The notes beneath the pieces are model-generated. The model ran no database searches. It was not told the origin of the DNA and saw only the letters and a program-made list of their open reading frames with translations. DNA of 64,000 nt, taken from positions 315,184 to 379,183 of the forward strand of contig DASSSY010000002.1 of assembly GCA_035708205.1 (NCBI GenBank), in the 5' to 3' direction. Source of the DNA: DASSSY01 sp035708205. Its GTDB lineage: Bacteria; Bacteroidota; Bacteroidia; Chitinophagales; Chitinophagaceae. A program made the translations under genes and the position numbers. Shown here piece after piece: positions 25,628-34,088 of this stretch (position 1 is the stretch's first letter; each line of letters starts with the position of its first letter).

Positions 25628-26101
25628 TGTAATTAGGGGTTTAATGGGACGTAATACAAAATATTAAACTTGGTAAAATACAACTAACTCAACTAAGCAC
25701 TCAAAAGTACACGATTACAATTGCTCTCCAAAATATTGTAAGCTATTTTTTTAGGCAATTTATATTAAAGATAGTAAAATACAGCTTTCGGGTTGTAAAA
25801 TACAACTTGCATTTAAAATAATTGCGCCATACATTTGTTATTGATATGATTGATGAAAAATATTGCTTAACAGCACATATAGTGCACAGTTCCCGGCTTT
25901 CTTCGGCAGGTCCCCGACCACTCCAATAATGACCTCCAATCCGAAAGACTATCGGGTATAGTACCTGTCCGCAATATGTTTTTGAGCACTGCAAGTAATT
26001 TTAATGATTAAACGCGTCAACTTAATAATTATGATAAATATTAATAGTCCTCCCGATAGCATAACTTTGGAAGCATATCATAACTTTAAAATACATTCAA
26101 A
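25628..26101. other. AT-rich intergenic region before lipoprotein copy 3
   Basis: No convincing gene; the short frames do not look coding. Bases 25.91-25.99 kb resemble 21.81-21.90 kb, with the shared words ATAATGAC and GCAATATGTTTTT at nearly the same spacing. The last bases before the lipoprotein start (TTAAAATACATTCAAAATG) match the spacer found after copies 1 and 2, a sign that copy 3 once sat in the same tandem array. A -7 promoter element is at 26062-26069. Confidence 0.5.
26062..26069 (+). promoter_or_regulatory. Promoter -7 element for the lipoprotein 3 - GH16 unit
   Basis: TAACTTTG fits TAnnTTTG, 33 bases before the ATG at 26102. The upstream DNA is very AT-rich but has no clear TTTG at -33. 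Confidence 0.5.
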
Positions 26102-26530
26102 ATGAAAAAATTAATCATCGCGCTTTTGTTGCTGGCCACTGTTTATTCCTGTAAAAAAGAAAAAGAAAAACAGTTCTCGACCTGGTATGTCAACGGGCAT
26201 AAATTCAGTACAAATGAGGTCAGGTTAGATGTAGGGAAGGCTATTTATATTTTATCAACAAACACTTTTGGTATTGACAGTAATGGTTTTCAAATAGTCA
26301 TAAATACCGGAGGGGTCCATACGATGCACTGGTTAGATTGCGCAACGGACATGTGTTTTAAACTAATATATAATAACAGTTATTATACTGGCAGACTTCC
26401 GGGGACCGTTTCAACAATTTATAATACCAATGGTACGCATAGTTTCAAGCTTAATGAAACGTGGTTTTATAATACCTATACTCCTGATGAAGACAGCATC
26501 TTAGTAAAGGGTGTTTTTAGTGAACCTTAA
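26102..26530 (+). CDS. Small lipoprotein, paralogue 3 of 3
   Basis: A 142-residue lipoprotein (lipobox VYSC, then KKEKEK) with the same blocks as copies 1 and 2: STWYVNGHKFSTNEV, KAIYILSTN, the Cys pair in WLDCATDMCFKL and DSILVKGVFSEP. It ends 12 bases before the GH16 gene and is probably cotranscribed with it, which hints at a shared role at the cell surface. No glucan-binding motif was recognised. Confidence 0.8.
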   Translation: MKKLIIALLLLATVYSCKKEKEKQFSTWYVNGHKFSTNEVRLDVGKAIYILSTNTFGIDSNGFQIVINTGGVHTMHWLDCATDMCFKLIYNNSYYTGRLPGTVSTIYNTNGTHSFKLNETWFYNTYTPDEDSILVKGVFSEP

Positions 26531-26542
26531 AATTAATTAACA

Positions 26543-28738
26543 ATGAAAAAAATTACAATAACAGCAATTTTAATGGCCTGTACGCTTTATGCACAGGCGC
26601 AAAACGGGGCGCTGCCGCCCACGCATTTCAACGGCAGCACCAATATCTGTGATACCAGCTCCTGGAAACTGGTTTTCCAGGACGATTTTAACGGCGATAC
26701 TTTAAAGTCGCCCTGGCTTACCTTTACACCATACCGGTATAATGACCGGGCGGCCAGTGATGACTGGCTGTCAAGGGAAACTAATGATGCAAATGGTGAT
26801 CCTCTGTCTATTGCTGAAGATGATAATGTAGAGGTGAGCAACGGGATGGTGAAATTAAAGGTGGTCAAAGAAAATGCGACCTGGCAATGCGCCACCTGTG
26901 GCATGATACCGATCAGTACACAATATACCGATGCCGCCTTAACCTTACCCTATACGCTGCCGTTCAACAGCGGGAAGTTTGAGGCAAGGATTAAATTCCC
27001 TACATTCCAGTATGCCCATTCGACCATGTGGACATGGTATGGCGATAGTGTGGGCGTTGATGAAATTGACATGGCCGAGGCTTATGGCAAAGGGCCTGCC
27101 AGAAACGTATTCCACAACCAGCCGGAAACAGACTTTACTTTACACGCCTGGTGGCCGGGACTTATAGATAATGATTCCTCAAAAAACCCCTACAAATTAC
27201 CGGAAAATCAAGCTATCGGGGAACGCTACCCGGGTCAGAGTTGGGTACACTGGGTTACGAACACAGGCTTTGACCAATCGGACTTTCATACCTATACCTG
27301 CGAATGGGATCCCAATGTCGTACACTTCTATGTTGATGGTGGTTTGGTAAGAATATACTGGCGATATTATCAAACCGGCACTTATAGCACCGGAAGCTGG
27401 CCATTCAAAAAAAGTCATACTTATTGGATGGGTTCGGAATGTGTTCCGAGTTCTGGCGACTGGAAAACCCTTCCCGGCTTTCCCTGGAATAACAGGTCAT
27501 TATGTAATTTAAGGTTTACGTCATCGTTAGATCAGGGCTGTAGCGACTGCGCTACCGGCAGCACACTTGGGGAAACAGACATTGATTATGTCAAAATCTG
27601 GGAAAGGCACCCAGAATATGGCTGGGTAGCGCTTTGCGATGCCGGGAATATTTCTATCAATGGTCCTGATAAGGTTTGCGGGACTACACCGATAACCTTT
27701 ACAGCCTCTAATCCAACGGCAACCGGCCATTGGGAAGTCAGTGCGAATTTATCAATTACTTACAGCAACAGTACCTACGCATCGATAGTGCCCAACCCAT
27801 CGGGTATGGATAGTTTGGGCGACGGCGGCTTTATAAAATACTTTCCCTCCAATCAAAACTGCCCGGAAACCAATAGTCCTGTTTTTGTTCAAAAAAATGT
27901 AGTGGCAGGGATGATGACACCCCACGATGTGGTCGTATCCAGGACGATTAATAGTGCAGATCAAACGTTCAACTACTATCTGACCGCTCCGTTTACGCCT
28001 ACTGAACTCAAGGCTATGCGCTTTGGCAGCGGCACTGCTGTCTGGGATATTGATTACGGGCCGAATTATTCGCAACATTATCATTATGTCGGCCCTGTTG
28101 TTTCCACACCGCCTATACCTTATACGCCGAATACGCTTGAAACTATGCGATGGACGCTAACGGTTACCAATGCTTGCGGCACCACTACGCTTCACGGATC
28201 AATGAGTTATATTGGCTTAGCCGTTGTTATACCTGTCCAGCCAATTCATAATCAATTTTACGTCGCAGCGCTTATTCCTGATAGGGACAAATTTGACAAT
28301 AGTGTAGACAGCAGCCTGATGCAAACGATGATCCCGGTAGGCTCTTCCGATACCGTCATTCAGCAACTGATCCTGCAAAAGGAAATGGAGGCCTTAGAGC
28401 CCTATATCGTTTTAGACACGGTAAGGTCTGAATCGCAAAGCGACCTTTTCCGGGGCGTCAGCAATTTTCCTGCTGCGGACGCGCAGACAACGGTCTTCCC
28501 CAACCCGGTTTCTAACACTATCTCTTTAGTATTAGGCAGTGGTTATGACACCAAAGAACCCGTTGACATAAAGGTGATTGATAATTTTGGCCGCGTGGTC
28601 TTCCAGGAGCAGATTGCTTACCCCGAAAGCAGGATTACAACCATAGACGCTTCATCCCTGGAAGAGGGTATCTATTTTGTAAACCTCGAACAAAAAGACA
28701 AATTTGAACATCTGAAGATCGTTAAGGCGGGAAGCTGA
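26543..28738 (+). CDS. Secreted GH16 family glucanase with type IX secretion sorting domain
   Basis: A 731-residue extracellular enzyme. A signal peptide (about residues 1-20) is followed by a GH16 catalytic domain (about 35-355) with the active-site motif Glu174-Ile-Asp176-Met-Ala-Glu179 (ExDxxE; Glu174 nucleophile, Glu179 acid/base). GH16 enzymes cleave beta-1,3/1,4-glucans such as laminarin, lichenan or galactans; the exact substrate cannot be read from the sequence. A middle region (about 365-560) looks like Ig/PKD-type modules rich in Thr, Ser and Asn. The last 75-80 residues (VFPNPVSNTISLVLGS, VIDNFGRVVFQ, LEEGIYFVNLEQ) form a T9SS type A sorting domain, so the enzyme is exported and anchored or released through the gliding/T9SS machinery. 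Confidence 0.93.
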   Translation: MKKITITAILMACTLYAQAQNGALPPTHFNGSTNICDTSSWKLVFQDDFNGDTLKSPWLTFTPYRYNDRAASDDWLSRETNDANGDPLSIAEDDNVEVSNGMVKLKVVKENATWQCATCGMIPISTQYTDAALTLPYTLPFNSGKFEARIKFPTFQYAHSTMWTWYGDSVGVDEIDMAEAYGKGPARNVFHNQPETDFTLHAWWPGLIDNDSSKNPYKLPENQAIGERYPGQSWVHWVTNTGFDQSDFHTYTCEWDPNVVHFYVDGGLVRIYWRYYQTGTYSTGSWPFKKSHTYWMGSECVPSSGDWKTLPGFPWNNRSLCNLRFTSSLDQGCSDCATGSTLGETDIDYVKIWERHPEYGWVALCDAGNISINGPDKVCGTTPITFTASNPTATGHWEVSANLSITYSNSTYASIVPNPSGMDSLGDGGFIKYFPSNQNCPETNSPVFVQKNVVAGMMTPHDVVVSRTINSADQTFNYYLTAPFTPTELKAMRFGSGTAVWDIDYGPNYSQHYHYVGPVVSTPPIPYTPNTLETMRWTLTVTNACGTTTLHGSMSYIGLAVVIPVQPIHNQFYVAALIPDRDKFDNSVDSSLMQTMIPVGSSDTVIQQLILQKEMEALEPYIVLDTVRSESQSDLFRGVSNFPAADAQTTVFPNPVSNTISLVLGSGYDTKEPVDIKVIDNFGRVVFQEQIAYPESRITTIDASSLEEGIYFVNLEQKDKFEHLKIVKAGS

Positions 28739-28762
28739 TAAGAGGCCTCTTGCGGTAGGCAA

Positions 28763-28801
28763 GCCTTCACCGGGTCAAATCAGTTCCCGGTGAAGGCTTT
28801 T
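28763..28801 (+). terminator. Intrinsic terminator after the GH16 gene
   Basis: GCCTTCACCGGG (28763-28774) pairs perfectly over 12 bases with CCCGGTGAAGGC (28786-28797), with an 11-base loop, followed by TTTTG. Confidence 0.85.
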
Positions 28802-28933
28802 GAACGTCTTTAATGATCGCCAATATGACGGATTATCGGTCGCTGAGCCGGTCGCGGCTTATTTGAGCGCTTATTTTAACCGCGGACCGTTGATGGCGGG
28901 CGGGCCGGAATACCGGTAAGCGACGGGCCGCGG

Positions 28934-28967
28934 CAAAAAAAAAAGGAGGCACGGGTAACGGCTTCCT
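28934..28967 (-). terminator. Intrinsic terminator after atpG
   Basis: On the minus strand GGAAGC (28966-28961) pairs with GCCTCC (28950-28945) with one G-T pair, followed by a run of ten T (28944-28935). Confidence 0.7.
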
Positions 28968-29001
28968 TTCCGGACAATAATTAAAAGAACCCCCGGCCGG
29001 T

Positions 29002-29892
29002 CTATGATGCCCCTGCCAGGGCCGCCGCGCCGCTGACGATCTCGGTCAGCTCGGTAGTGATCGCCGCCTGGCGGGCGCGGTTATAGCTGATCTTCAGGTC
29101 ACGCAATAGCTCATTGGCGTTTTCGGTAGCCTTATCCATGGCGGTCATCCGGGCGCCGTGCTCGGAGGCATGGGCGTCCAGGACGGCCTTGAACACTTGC
29201 GTGTTCAGGATTTTAGGCATTAATTCCTCCAGCAAGGTTTCTTTGGAGGGCTCAAAGAGAAAATCGCTGTTTTTCTGATTTTCCGCTTTGTTTTCGACTT
29301 TTGGAATGGGGAGGTAAGGCTCTACGACAAATTCCTGAGTGGCGGCGTTTTTGAATTGGCTGTACACGATCTCCACCCGGTCGTATTCTTTGTTCAAAAA
29401 GGCTTTCTGGGCGTATTCCGCCACTCTTTTGATATTGTCAAAGTTCAGGTCCGAGAAGATGTTGTAATAATCGGCAACCACTTTAAAATCATGCCTGGCG
29501 AAGAATTCATAACCTTTTTTGCCGATAGGCAGTATGGTAATGCCGCCATGGACGCTTTGCCTGGCATAGCGCGCGGCAATGGTCTGGCGGGTCAGCTTGA
29601 CGATATTGCTGTTATAGGCGCCGCAGGTGCCGCGGTCGCTGGTGATCGGGATGAATAAAATACGTTCGGGTTCGCGTTCTTCAGCCAGGGGCAGCTCCAT
29701 ATCGCCGCTGATGCTGCTCACGATATTGCTCAGCATTTCCTGGAGCTTCCGGGCGTAAGGGCGCATCTGCAGGATGGCATCCTGCGCGCGGCGTAGCTTT
29801 GCGGCGCTGACCATTTTCATGGCTTTCGTGATCTGCTGGGTTGAAGTAACAGACTGAATTCTTAAACGAACTTCTTTTAATTGTCCGGACAT
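29002..29892 (-). CDS. atpG: ATP synthase F1 gamma subunit
   Basis: A 296-residue gamma subunit, the central shaft that couples the rotor ring to the catalytic alpha3beta3 head. It has the N-terminal helix (LKEVRLRIQSVTSTQQITKA, MKMVSAAKLRRAQ), the SDRGTCGAYN segment (usually SDRGLCGxxN) and the C-terminal helix with EHGARMTAMDKATENANELL, then YNRARQAAITTELTEIVSGA. Length and domains are normal. In most bacteria atpG lies between atpA and atpD. Here it is alone, with its own full promoter and terminator, so the rest of the synthase is encoded elsewhere. Confidence 0.97.
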   Translation of the reverse strand: MSGQLKEVRLRIQSVTSTQQITKAMKMVSAAKLRRAQDAILQMRPYARKLQEMLSNIVSSISGDMELPLAEEREPERILFIPITSDRGTCGAYNSNIVKLTRQTIAARYARQSVHGGITILPIGKKGYEFFARHDFKVVADYYNIFSDLNFDNIKRVAEYAQKAFLNKEYDRVEIVYSQFKNAATQEFVVEPYLPIPKVENKAENQKNSDFLFEPSKETLLEELMPKILNTQVFKAVLDAHASEHGARMTAMDKATENANELLRDLKISYNRARQAAITTELTEIVSGAAALAGAS

Positions 29893-29929
29893 ATTTAATT
29901 TTTATTATAATTAAATCCTGATTTGGCTG

Positions 29930-29960
29930 CAAAGGTACAAACGATTCAGGTATTTACCAA
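29930..29960 (-). promoter_or_regulatory. Promoter of atpG
   Basis: On the minus strand TTGG (29960-29957), 19 bases, then TACCTTTG (29937-29930): both elements of the Bacteroidota consensus. The transcript would start near 29924, about 32 bases before the ATG. Confidence 0.65.
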
Positions 29961-30079
29961 TCTTAATGCCGAATTTTGAGAAACGGGAACCGGGCGGCGT
30001 CTTTTCGCGGGCGCGAATAAAAAACAGCCGACATAGGTTCCTAAGCGGCTGTTTTGAAATTGGTTTTTCCGGTCTTTAT

Positions 30080-30823
30080 TTAGAATACAAACCCGATGCG
30101 GATACCGGTAATGATGCTTGGGTTGAGCTCATAGGTATCGCCGGTGGATTTTATGGTATTGCTGGTGCTGTGCCCGGCAATTGTGGTGCTGATCTTGGTT
30201 TTGCCTTCGTGGCTGTACAAAAAGCCTAAACCGGCCTCCGCGCCAAGGTAAACGTGCTTGGCGATGTAATAATCGGCGCCGATAATACCGCGGATCCCGA
30301 AAGACAGCGCGCCGGGGCCTTTAACTTCACTGCTGAAATCAGCTAAATAAACATTGCCGTCGGTATTGTCCAGGTTCTCTTTTTTGCCGGAAATGCCGAA
30401 TAGAAGATCACCGCCGACGTAAGGCGATAAATTTGCCGTACCGGCGAAGTGTTTTTCGATGCCCAGGTTCAATAGGAAGTTGGTGTTGCTGGTTTTGTCG
30501 GTCCCTACCAGGCTGCCGTTGGAGCCGCCATAGATATTGTTTTTGTCATGGCTGAGCCCTAAGCTGAAGCCCAAACGTAAGGCCAGCTGGTCTTTTACGA
30601 AATAACGGCCGCGTAAAAGGCCGGAGCCGCCTTCGTTCAGCTTGAAATCGGCGTTGTTCAGGCCGCCGGCCAGGCCAAATTCGGTAGTCACATCACCTTT
30701 TTCGGCTTTTAAGTGTTGGTTAACGAAATTTTTGTTGGGGACAACGTCATCGTTGTTCTGCGCCTGAGCGGTAAAGCAAAATCCGCCGACGGCAAGTGCC
30801 AGTAAAATGAATGATTTTTTCAT
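30080..30823 (-). CDS. Outer-membrane beta-barrel protein, porin-like
   Basis: A 247-residue protein with a cleavable signal peptide (about residues 1-21, ending AQAQ) and an alternating pattern of about eight amphipathic strands (TTEFGLAGGLNNADFKLN, LALRLGFSLGLSH, NFLLNLGIEKHF, LSPYVGGDLLFGIS, HVYLGAEAGLGFLYS), ending in SIITGIRIGFVF with the C-terminal Phe used for barrel insertion. It resembles the OmpW/opacity-type small barrels (PF13505/PF13568 group) of Bacteroidota. The cargo or role is unknown. It is separately transcribed from atpG. Confidence 0.85.
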   Translation of the reverse strand: MKKSFILLALAVGGFCFTAQAQNNDDVVPNKNFVNQHLKAEKGDVTTEFGLAGGLNNADFKLNEGGSGLLRGRYFVKDQLALRLGFSLGLSHDKNNIYGGSNGSLVGTDKTSNTNFLLNLGIEKHFAGTANLSPYVGGDLLFGISGKKENLDNTDGNVYLADFSSEVKGPGALSFGIRGIIGADYYIAKHVYLGAEAGLGFLYSHEGKTKISTTIAGHSTSNTIKSTGDTYELNPSIITGIRIGFVF

Positions 30824-30866
30824 TCTGCGTAAAGATTTAAGTTGGTTAAAGGAATTAAAACGGGCG

Positions 30867-30899
30867 CAAAGGTAATGCGATTACGTTCATAAAAATCAA
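30867..30899 (-). promoter_or_regulatory. Promoter of the outer-membrane barrel gene
   Basis: On the minus strand TTG (30899-30897), 22 bases, then TACCTTTG (30874-30867). The same -7 sequence serves atpG and the aminotransferase gene. Confidence 0.55.
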
Positions 30900-31101
30900 T
30901 ACCTTCTTAAATATCCCGGCGTTCAGAAGATTATTCTGATGCCGTCATTGACAAAATTTATGGTCCAACGGGCCGTTTTCAGGGCCCTGTTTTCCATGAT
31001 GGGCTTTCGCGGAACCCGGCGGTTGATGTAAATCTGGAGTTAAGGCTTCCTTTTCGCTAAACTTTTTACAATTATCCCTGTTGATTCAGAAAGGCTTTGC
31101 T

Positions 31102-31157
31102 ATCCTGCCCGGCATTTGCCTGCCCGGGAAATGCCGGGCAGGATTTCATTTTTTTGA
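31102..31157 (+). terminator. Strong hairpin with T-tract directly before the ThDP oxidase gene (attenuator candidate)
   Basis: ATCCTGCCCGGCATTT (31102-31117) pairs perfectly over 16 bases with AAATGCCGGGCAGGAT (31129-31144), followed by TTC and a T-run up to 31155. It has the form of an intrinsic terminator on the plus strand, yet no plus-strand gene lies upstream within 2.3 kb (the next one is GH16, which has its own terminator), and the ThDP gene starts 18 bases later. A second copy of TGCCCGG in the loop (31121-31127) can pair instead with CCGGGCA (31134-31140), giving two exclusive structures. Confidence 0.65.
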
Positions 31158-31172
31158 TAAAAGACGATTAAC

Positions 31173-32972
31173 ATGAGCAAAAAATTAGTCAGCGACTATA
31201 TTGTTGAACGTATTCACGAATGGGGCATCTCCCGCATTTTTGGCTATCCCGGGGATGGCATTAACGGGCTTATCGGGGCGTTGAACCGTTCCCATAATAT
31301 CTTAAACCTGGTCCAGGTGCGCCATGAGGAAATGGCGGCCTTCATGGCCTGCGCGCATGCTAAATATACGGGTGAGGTAGGAGTCTGCCTGGCGACTTCC
31401 GGGCCCGGGGCCATTCACCTGCTGAATGGTCTCTATGATGCCAAAATGGATCATCAGCCGGTGGTGGCGATCGTGGGACAGTCGGCGCGTGCGGCCATAG
31501 GGGGTAATTATCAGCAGGAGGTGGACCTGGTTAATTTATTTAAAGACGTAGCGGGAGAGTATGTACAGATGGCCACAGTTCCCGCGCAGGTGCGTCATCT
31601 AATTGACCGTGCGTTCCGTATTGCGCAGTCTGCGCGCACGGTTACCTGTATCATCATACCCAACGACCTGCAGGAAGCGGGCTATGAAGAGCCCGTCCAT
31701 GCGCATTCCACCATCCATTCGGGAAAAGGATACTCCCGCCCGGTAGTGGTGCCGGAAATGCAGGATTTGCAAAGGGCTGCGGATTTGCTGAACGCCGGGG
31801 AAAAAGTGGCCATACTGGTGGGCGCAGGCGCTTTCCAGGCCGCGGACGAAGTGATCAAGGTAGCGGAATTGCTCGGTGCCGGCGTGGCCAAGGCTTTGCT
31901 GGGCAAAGCGGTGTTACCTGATGATTTGCCGTTTGTTACCGGTTCCATCGGTCTTTTAGGGACCAAGCCCAGCTATGACATGATGATGGAATGTGATACC
32001 CTGCTGATGATCGGCTCGGGCTTTCCCTACTCCGAGTTTTTACCTAAAGAAGGCCAGGCCAAAGGTATCCAGATCGATATAGACGGCAAAATGCTGGGTA
32101 TCCGCTATCCCATGGATGTCAATTTGCAGGGCGACAGCAAGGCCACATTGCAAAAGCTAATCCCCTTATTAACCTCCAAAAAGGATCAGGGCTGGCGGAA
32201 GAAGCTGGAAAAAGAAATTGAACGATGGTGGCGGGTCATTGAGGCCAGGGCGCAGAATACCGCTGACCCGGTCAACCCGCAAAACGTTTTCTGGGAGCTG
32301 TCGAAGCGCCTGCCCGACAATTGCATCATTTCTGCGGATTCGGGTTCTACCGCGGGCTGGTTCGCGCATATCCTTAAAATCCGGAAAGGAATGATGGCAT
32401 CGCTTTCGGGCAATCTGGCGACGATGTGCCCGGGAATGCCTTATACGATTGCCGCGAAATTCGCTTTCCCCGACCGGGTGGCTATCGGGCTTATTGGCGA
32501 CGGCGCCATGCAAATGCTGGGACTAAACGGGCTGATCACCATTGCGAAATATTGGAAAGAATGGAGCGACCCGCGGCTGGTGATCCTGGTTTTAAACAAC
32601 CGGGATCTGAATATGGTCACCTGGGAGCAAAGGGTCTTGGCCGGCGATACCCGATTTGAAGTATCGCAGGACATACCGGATTTTCCCTATGCGGATTTTG
32701 CAAAAATGATAGGCCTGGACGGTATTAAGATAGATCAGCAGGAAGATATTCCCCAAGCGTTGGATTATGCCATGGCGGCCCGCCGTCCCATTGTCATCGA
32801 GGCCTTCACCGATCCTTCCGTGCCCCCATTTCCCCCGCATATCACTCTTGAGCAGGCGACAAACCTGATGTCCGCTTTGGTAAAGGGCGATAACAAGACC
32901 TGGGACATTATCCAGCAGACGTATAAAGGAATTGTGGACGCCCTGTTTCCGGGTAAAGAAAATAAACGGTGA
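31173..32972 (+). CDS. Thiamine-diphosphate-dependent enzyme, pyruvate oxidase/quinone-dehydrogenase (PoxB) like
   Basis: A 599-residue protein with the three-domain fold of the acetolactate synthase/pyruvate oxidase family: pyrimidine-binding domain (about 1-170), central domain (about 190-330) and ThDP-binding domain (about 365-560). The catalytic Glu is at about 52 (RHEEMAAF). The Mg/ThDP motif is IGDGAMQMLGLNGLITIAKY followed by VLNNRDL. Closest in layout are PoxB-type enzymes that oxidise pyruvate to acetate and CO2 and pass electrons to quinone. The substrate is not proven; many homologues of this subtype are only called thiamine-pyrophosphate-requiring. It leads a long co-directional cluster, and its stop is one base before the next start. 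Confidence 0.85.
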   Translation: MSKKLVSDYIVERIHEWGISRIFGYPGDGINGLIGALNRSHNILNLVQVRHEEMAAFMACAHAKYTGEVGVCLATSGPGAIHLLNGLYDAKMDHQPVVAIVGQSARAAIGGNYQQEVDLVNLFKDVAGEYVQMATVPAQVRHLIDRAFRIAQSARTVTCIIIPNDLQEAGYEEPVHAHSTIHSGKGYSRPVVVPEMQDLQRAADLLNAGEKVAILVGAGAFQAADEVIKVAELLGAGVAKALLGKAVLPDDLPFVTGSIGLLGTKPSYDMMMECDTLLMIGSGFPYSEFLPKEGQAKGIQIDIDGKMLGIRYPMDVNLQGDSKATLQKLIPLLTSKKDQGWRKKLEKEIERWWRVIEARAQNTADPVNPQNVFWELSKRLPDNCIISADSGSTAGWFAHILKIRKGMMASLSGNLATMCPGMPYTIAAKFAFPDRVAIGLIGDGAMQMLGLNGLITIAKYWKEWSDPRLVILVLNNRDLNMVTWEQRVLAGDTRFEVSQDIPDFPYADFAKMIGLDGIKIDQQEDIPQALDYAMAARRPIVIEAFTDPSVPPFPPHITLEQATNLMSALVKGDNKTWDIIQQTYKGIVDALFPGKENKR

Positions 32973-32973
32973 A

Positions 32974-34080
32974 ATGGACAATAACTTTCAGAGCATGGTA
33001 CCTATTGAAAACGTAATGCCTTCGGCTTACCGGGTCCCGACGGCCTCTCCGGAGTCGGATGGTACGCTGGAATGGGACAGCACGACCTTGATCCTGGTGG
33101 AAATAGATGCCGGCGGGAAAACCGGCATTGGCTATACTTACGGGGATGCCGGCATCGCCTGTTTTATCCGGGATAAGCTGGAGCGCCTGGTAATGAAGCA
33201 GGACGCTCTGGATATTCCCTTTTTGTGGAAAAAGATGATGGACGCCATTCGTAATGAGGGGGCCTGCGGCATGGCGGTGATGGCCGTTTCAGCGGTAGAT
33301 AACGCTTTATGGGATTTGAAGGCGAAAATTTTAAACCTTTCCCTGGCGAAATTATTGGGAAATGCGCGAGAGGCCGTTCCTGTTTACGGGAGCGGGGCGT
33401 TTACTTCCTATTCCATTAACCGGCTATGCATGCAGATGGAAGACTGGATGAAGGAAGGGTTTACAAGCGTAAAAATGAAGATCGGGCGCCACCGGGACGA
33501 AGACTTATTCCGGGTTAAGGCCGCCCGGGAACGCCTGGGAGAACATGCGGAACTGTTTGTGGACGCCAATGGCGCTTACGATGTGAAAACCGCCTTAAAG
33601 CTGGCTGCTCAATTCGTGGATTGCGGCGTTACCTGGTTTGAAGAGCCGGTGCCTTCGTCAGACCTGGAGGGGCTGGCCTTTGTCCGTAGCCATTGCCCGG
33701 CGGTGATGAATATCGTCGCGGGGGAATATGGCTATACGCTTTCCTATTTCCGGGAAATGTTGCGGCATGGTGCCGTCAACGTCTTGCAGGCAGATGCTAC
33801 GCGATGCGGGGGCATTACCGGATTTATGAAAGCCGGCGTTTTGGCGGAAGCCATGCAAATCCCTTTTTCCTTTCATTGCGCCCCGGCGGCCCATGTTCAT
33901 GCGGCGGCGGCGCTGAACGCTTTTTATATCGGGGAATATTTTTATGACCATGCCCGAATTGAACAGATGCTTTTCGATGGTATGCCTGATCCTGTTTCCG
34001 GAAAACTGGCGGTAACGCTCAACAGGCCGGGCGCGGGCCTGGAATTCAAGCACCGGGATGCCGCGCCCTATAAATTATAA
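32974..34080 (+). CDS. Enolase-superfamily enzyme, mandelate racemase subgroup (sugar acid dehydratase-like)
   Basis: A 368-residue protein with the capping domain (about 1-130) and a TIM-barrel (about 135-340). The active site is complete for the mandelate racemase subgroup: Lys167-x-Lys169 (VKMKIG), metal ligands Asp197 (VDANGAYD), Glu223 (FEEPV) and Glu251 (GEYGY), and His301 (HCAPAAH). These positions almost coincide with those of mandelate racemase itself. Members abstract the alpha-proton of a carboxylate sugar, mostly dehydrating aldonic or aldaric acids. The specific acid is unknown. The start at 32974 follows the ThDP gene stop by one base, indicating translational coupling. Confidence 0.9.
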   Translation: MDNNFQSMVPIENVMPSAYRVPTASPESDGTLEWDSTTLILVEIDAGGKTGIGYTYGDAGIACFIRDKLERLVMKQDALDIPFLWKKMMDAIRNEGACGMAVMAVSAVDNALWDLKAKILNLSLAKLLGNAREAVPVYGSGAFTSYSINRLCMQMEDWMKEGFTSVKMKIGRHRDEDLFRVKAARERLGEHAELFVDANGAYDVKTALKLAAQFVDCGVTWFEEPVPSSDLEGLAFVRSHCPAVMNIVAGEYGYTLSYFREMLRHGAVNVLQADATRCGGITGFMKAGVLAEAMQIPFSFHCAPAAHVHAAAALNAFYIGEYFYDHARIEQMLFDGMPDPVSGKLAVTLNRPGAGLEFKHRDAAPYKL

Positions 34081-34088
34081 AACAGATC

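Larger units (their letters stand above)
30824..31172. other. Divergent intergenic region: barrel-gene promoter and hairpin before the ThDP gene
   Basis: It carries the minus-strand promoter of the barrel gene (30867-30899) and, just before the ThDP enzyme gene, a very stable hairpin (31102-31144). No reading frame of note and no clear plus-strand TAnnTTTG box were found. Confidence 0.5.

Noticed and set aside
25743..25994. An 83-codon minus-strand frame before lipoprotein copy 3
   Set aside because: Unusual composition, no recognisable start context and a run of low-complexity residues; not credible as a protein.
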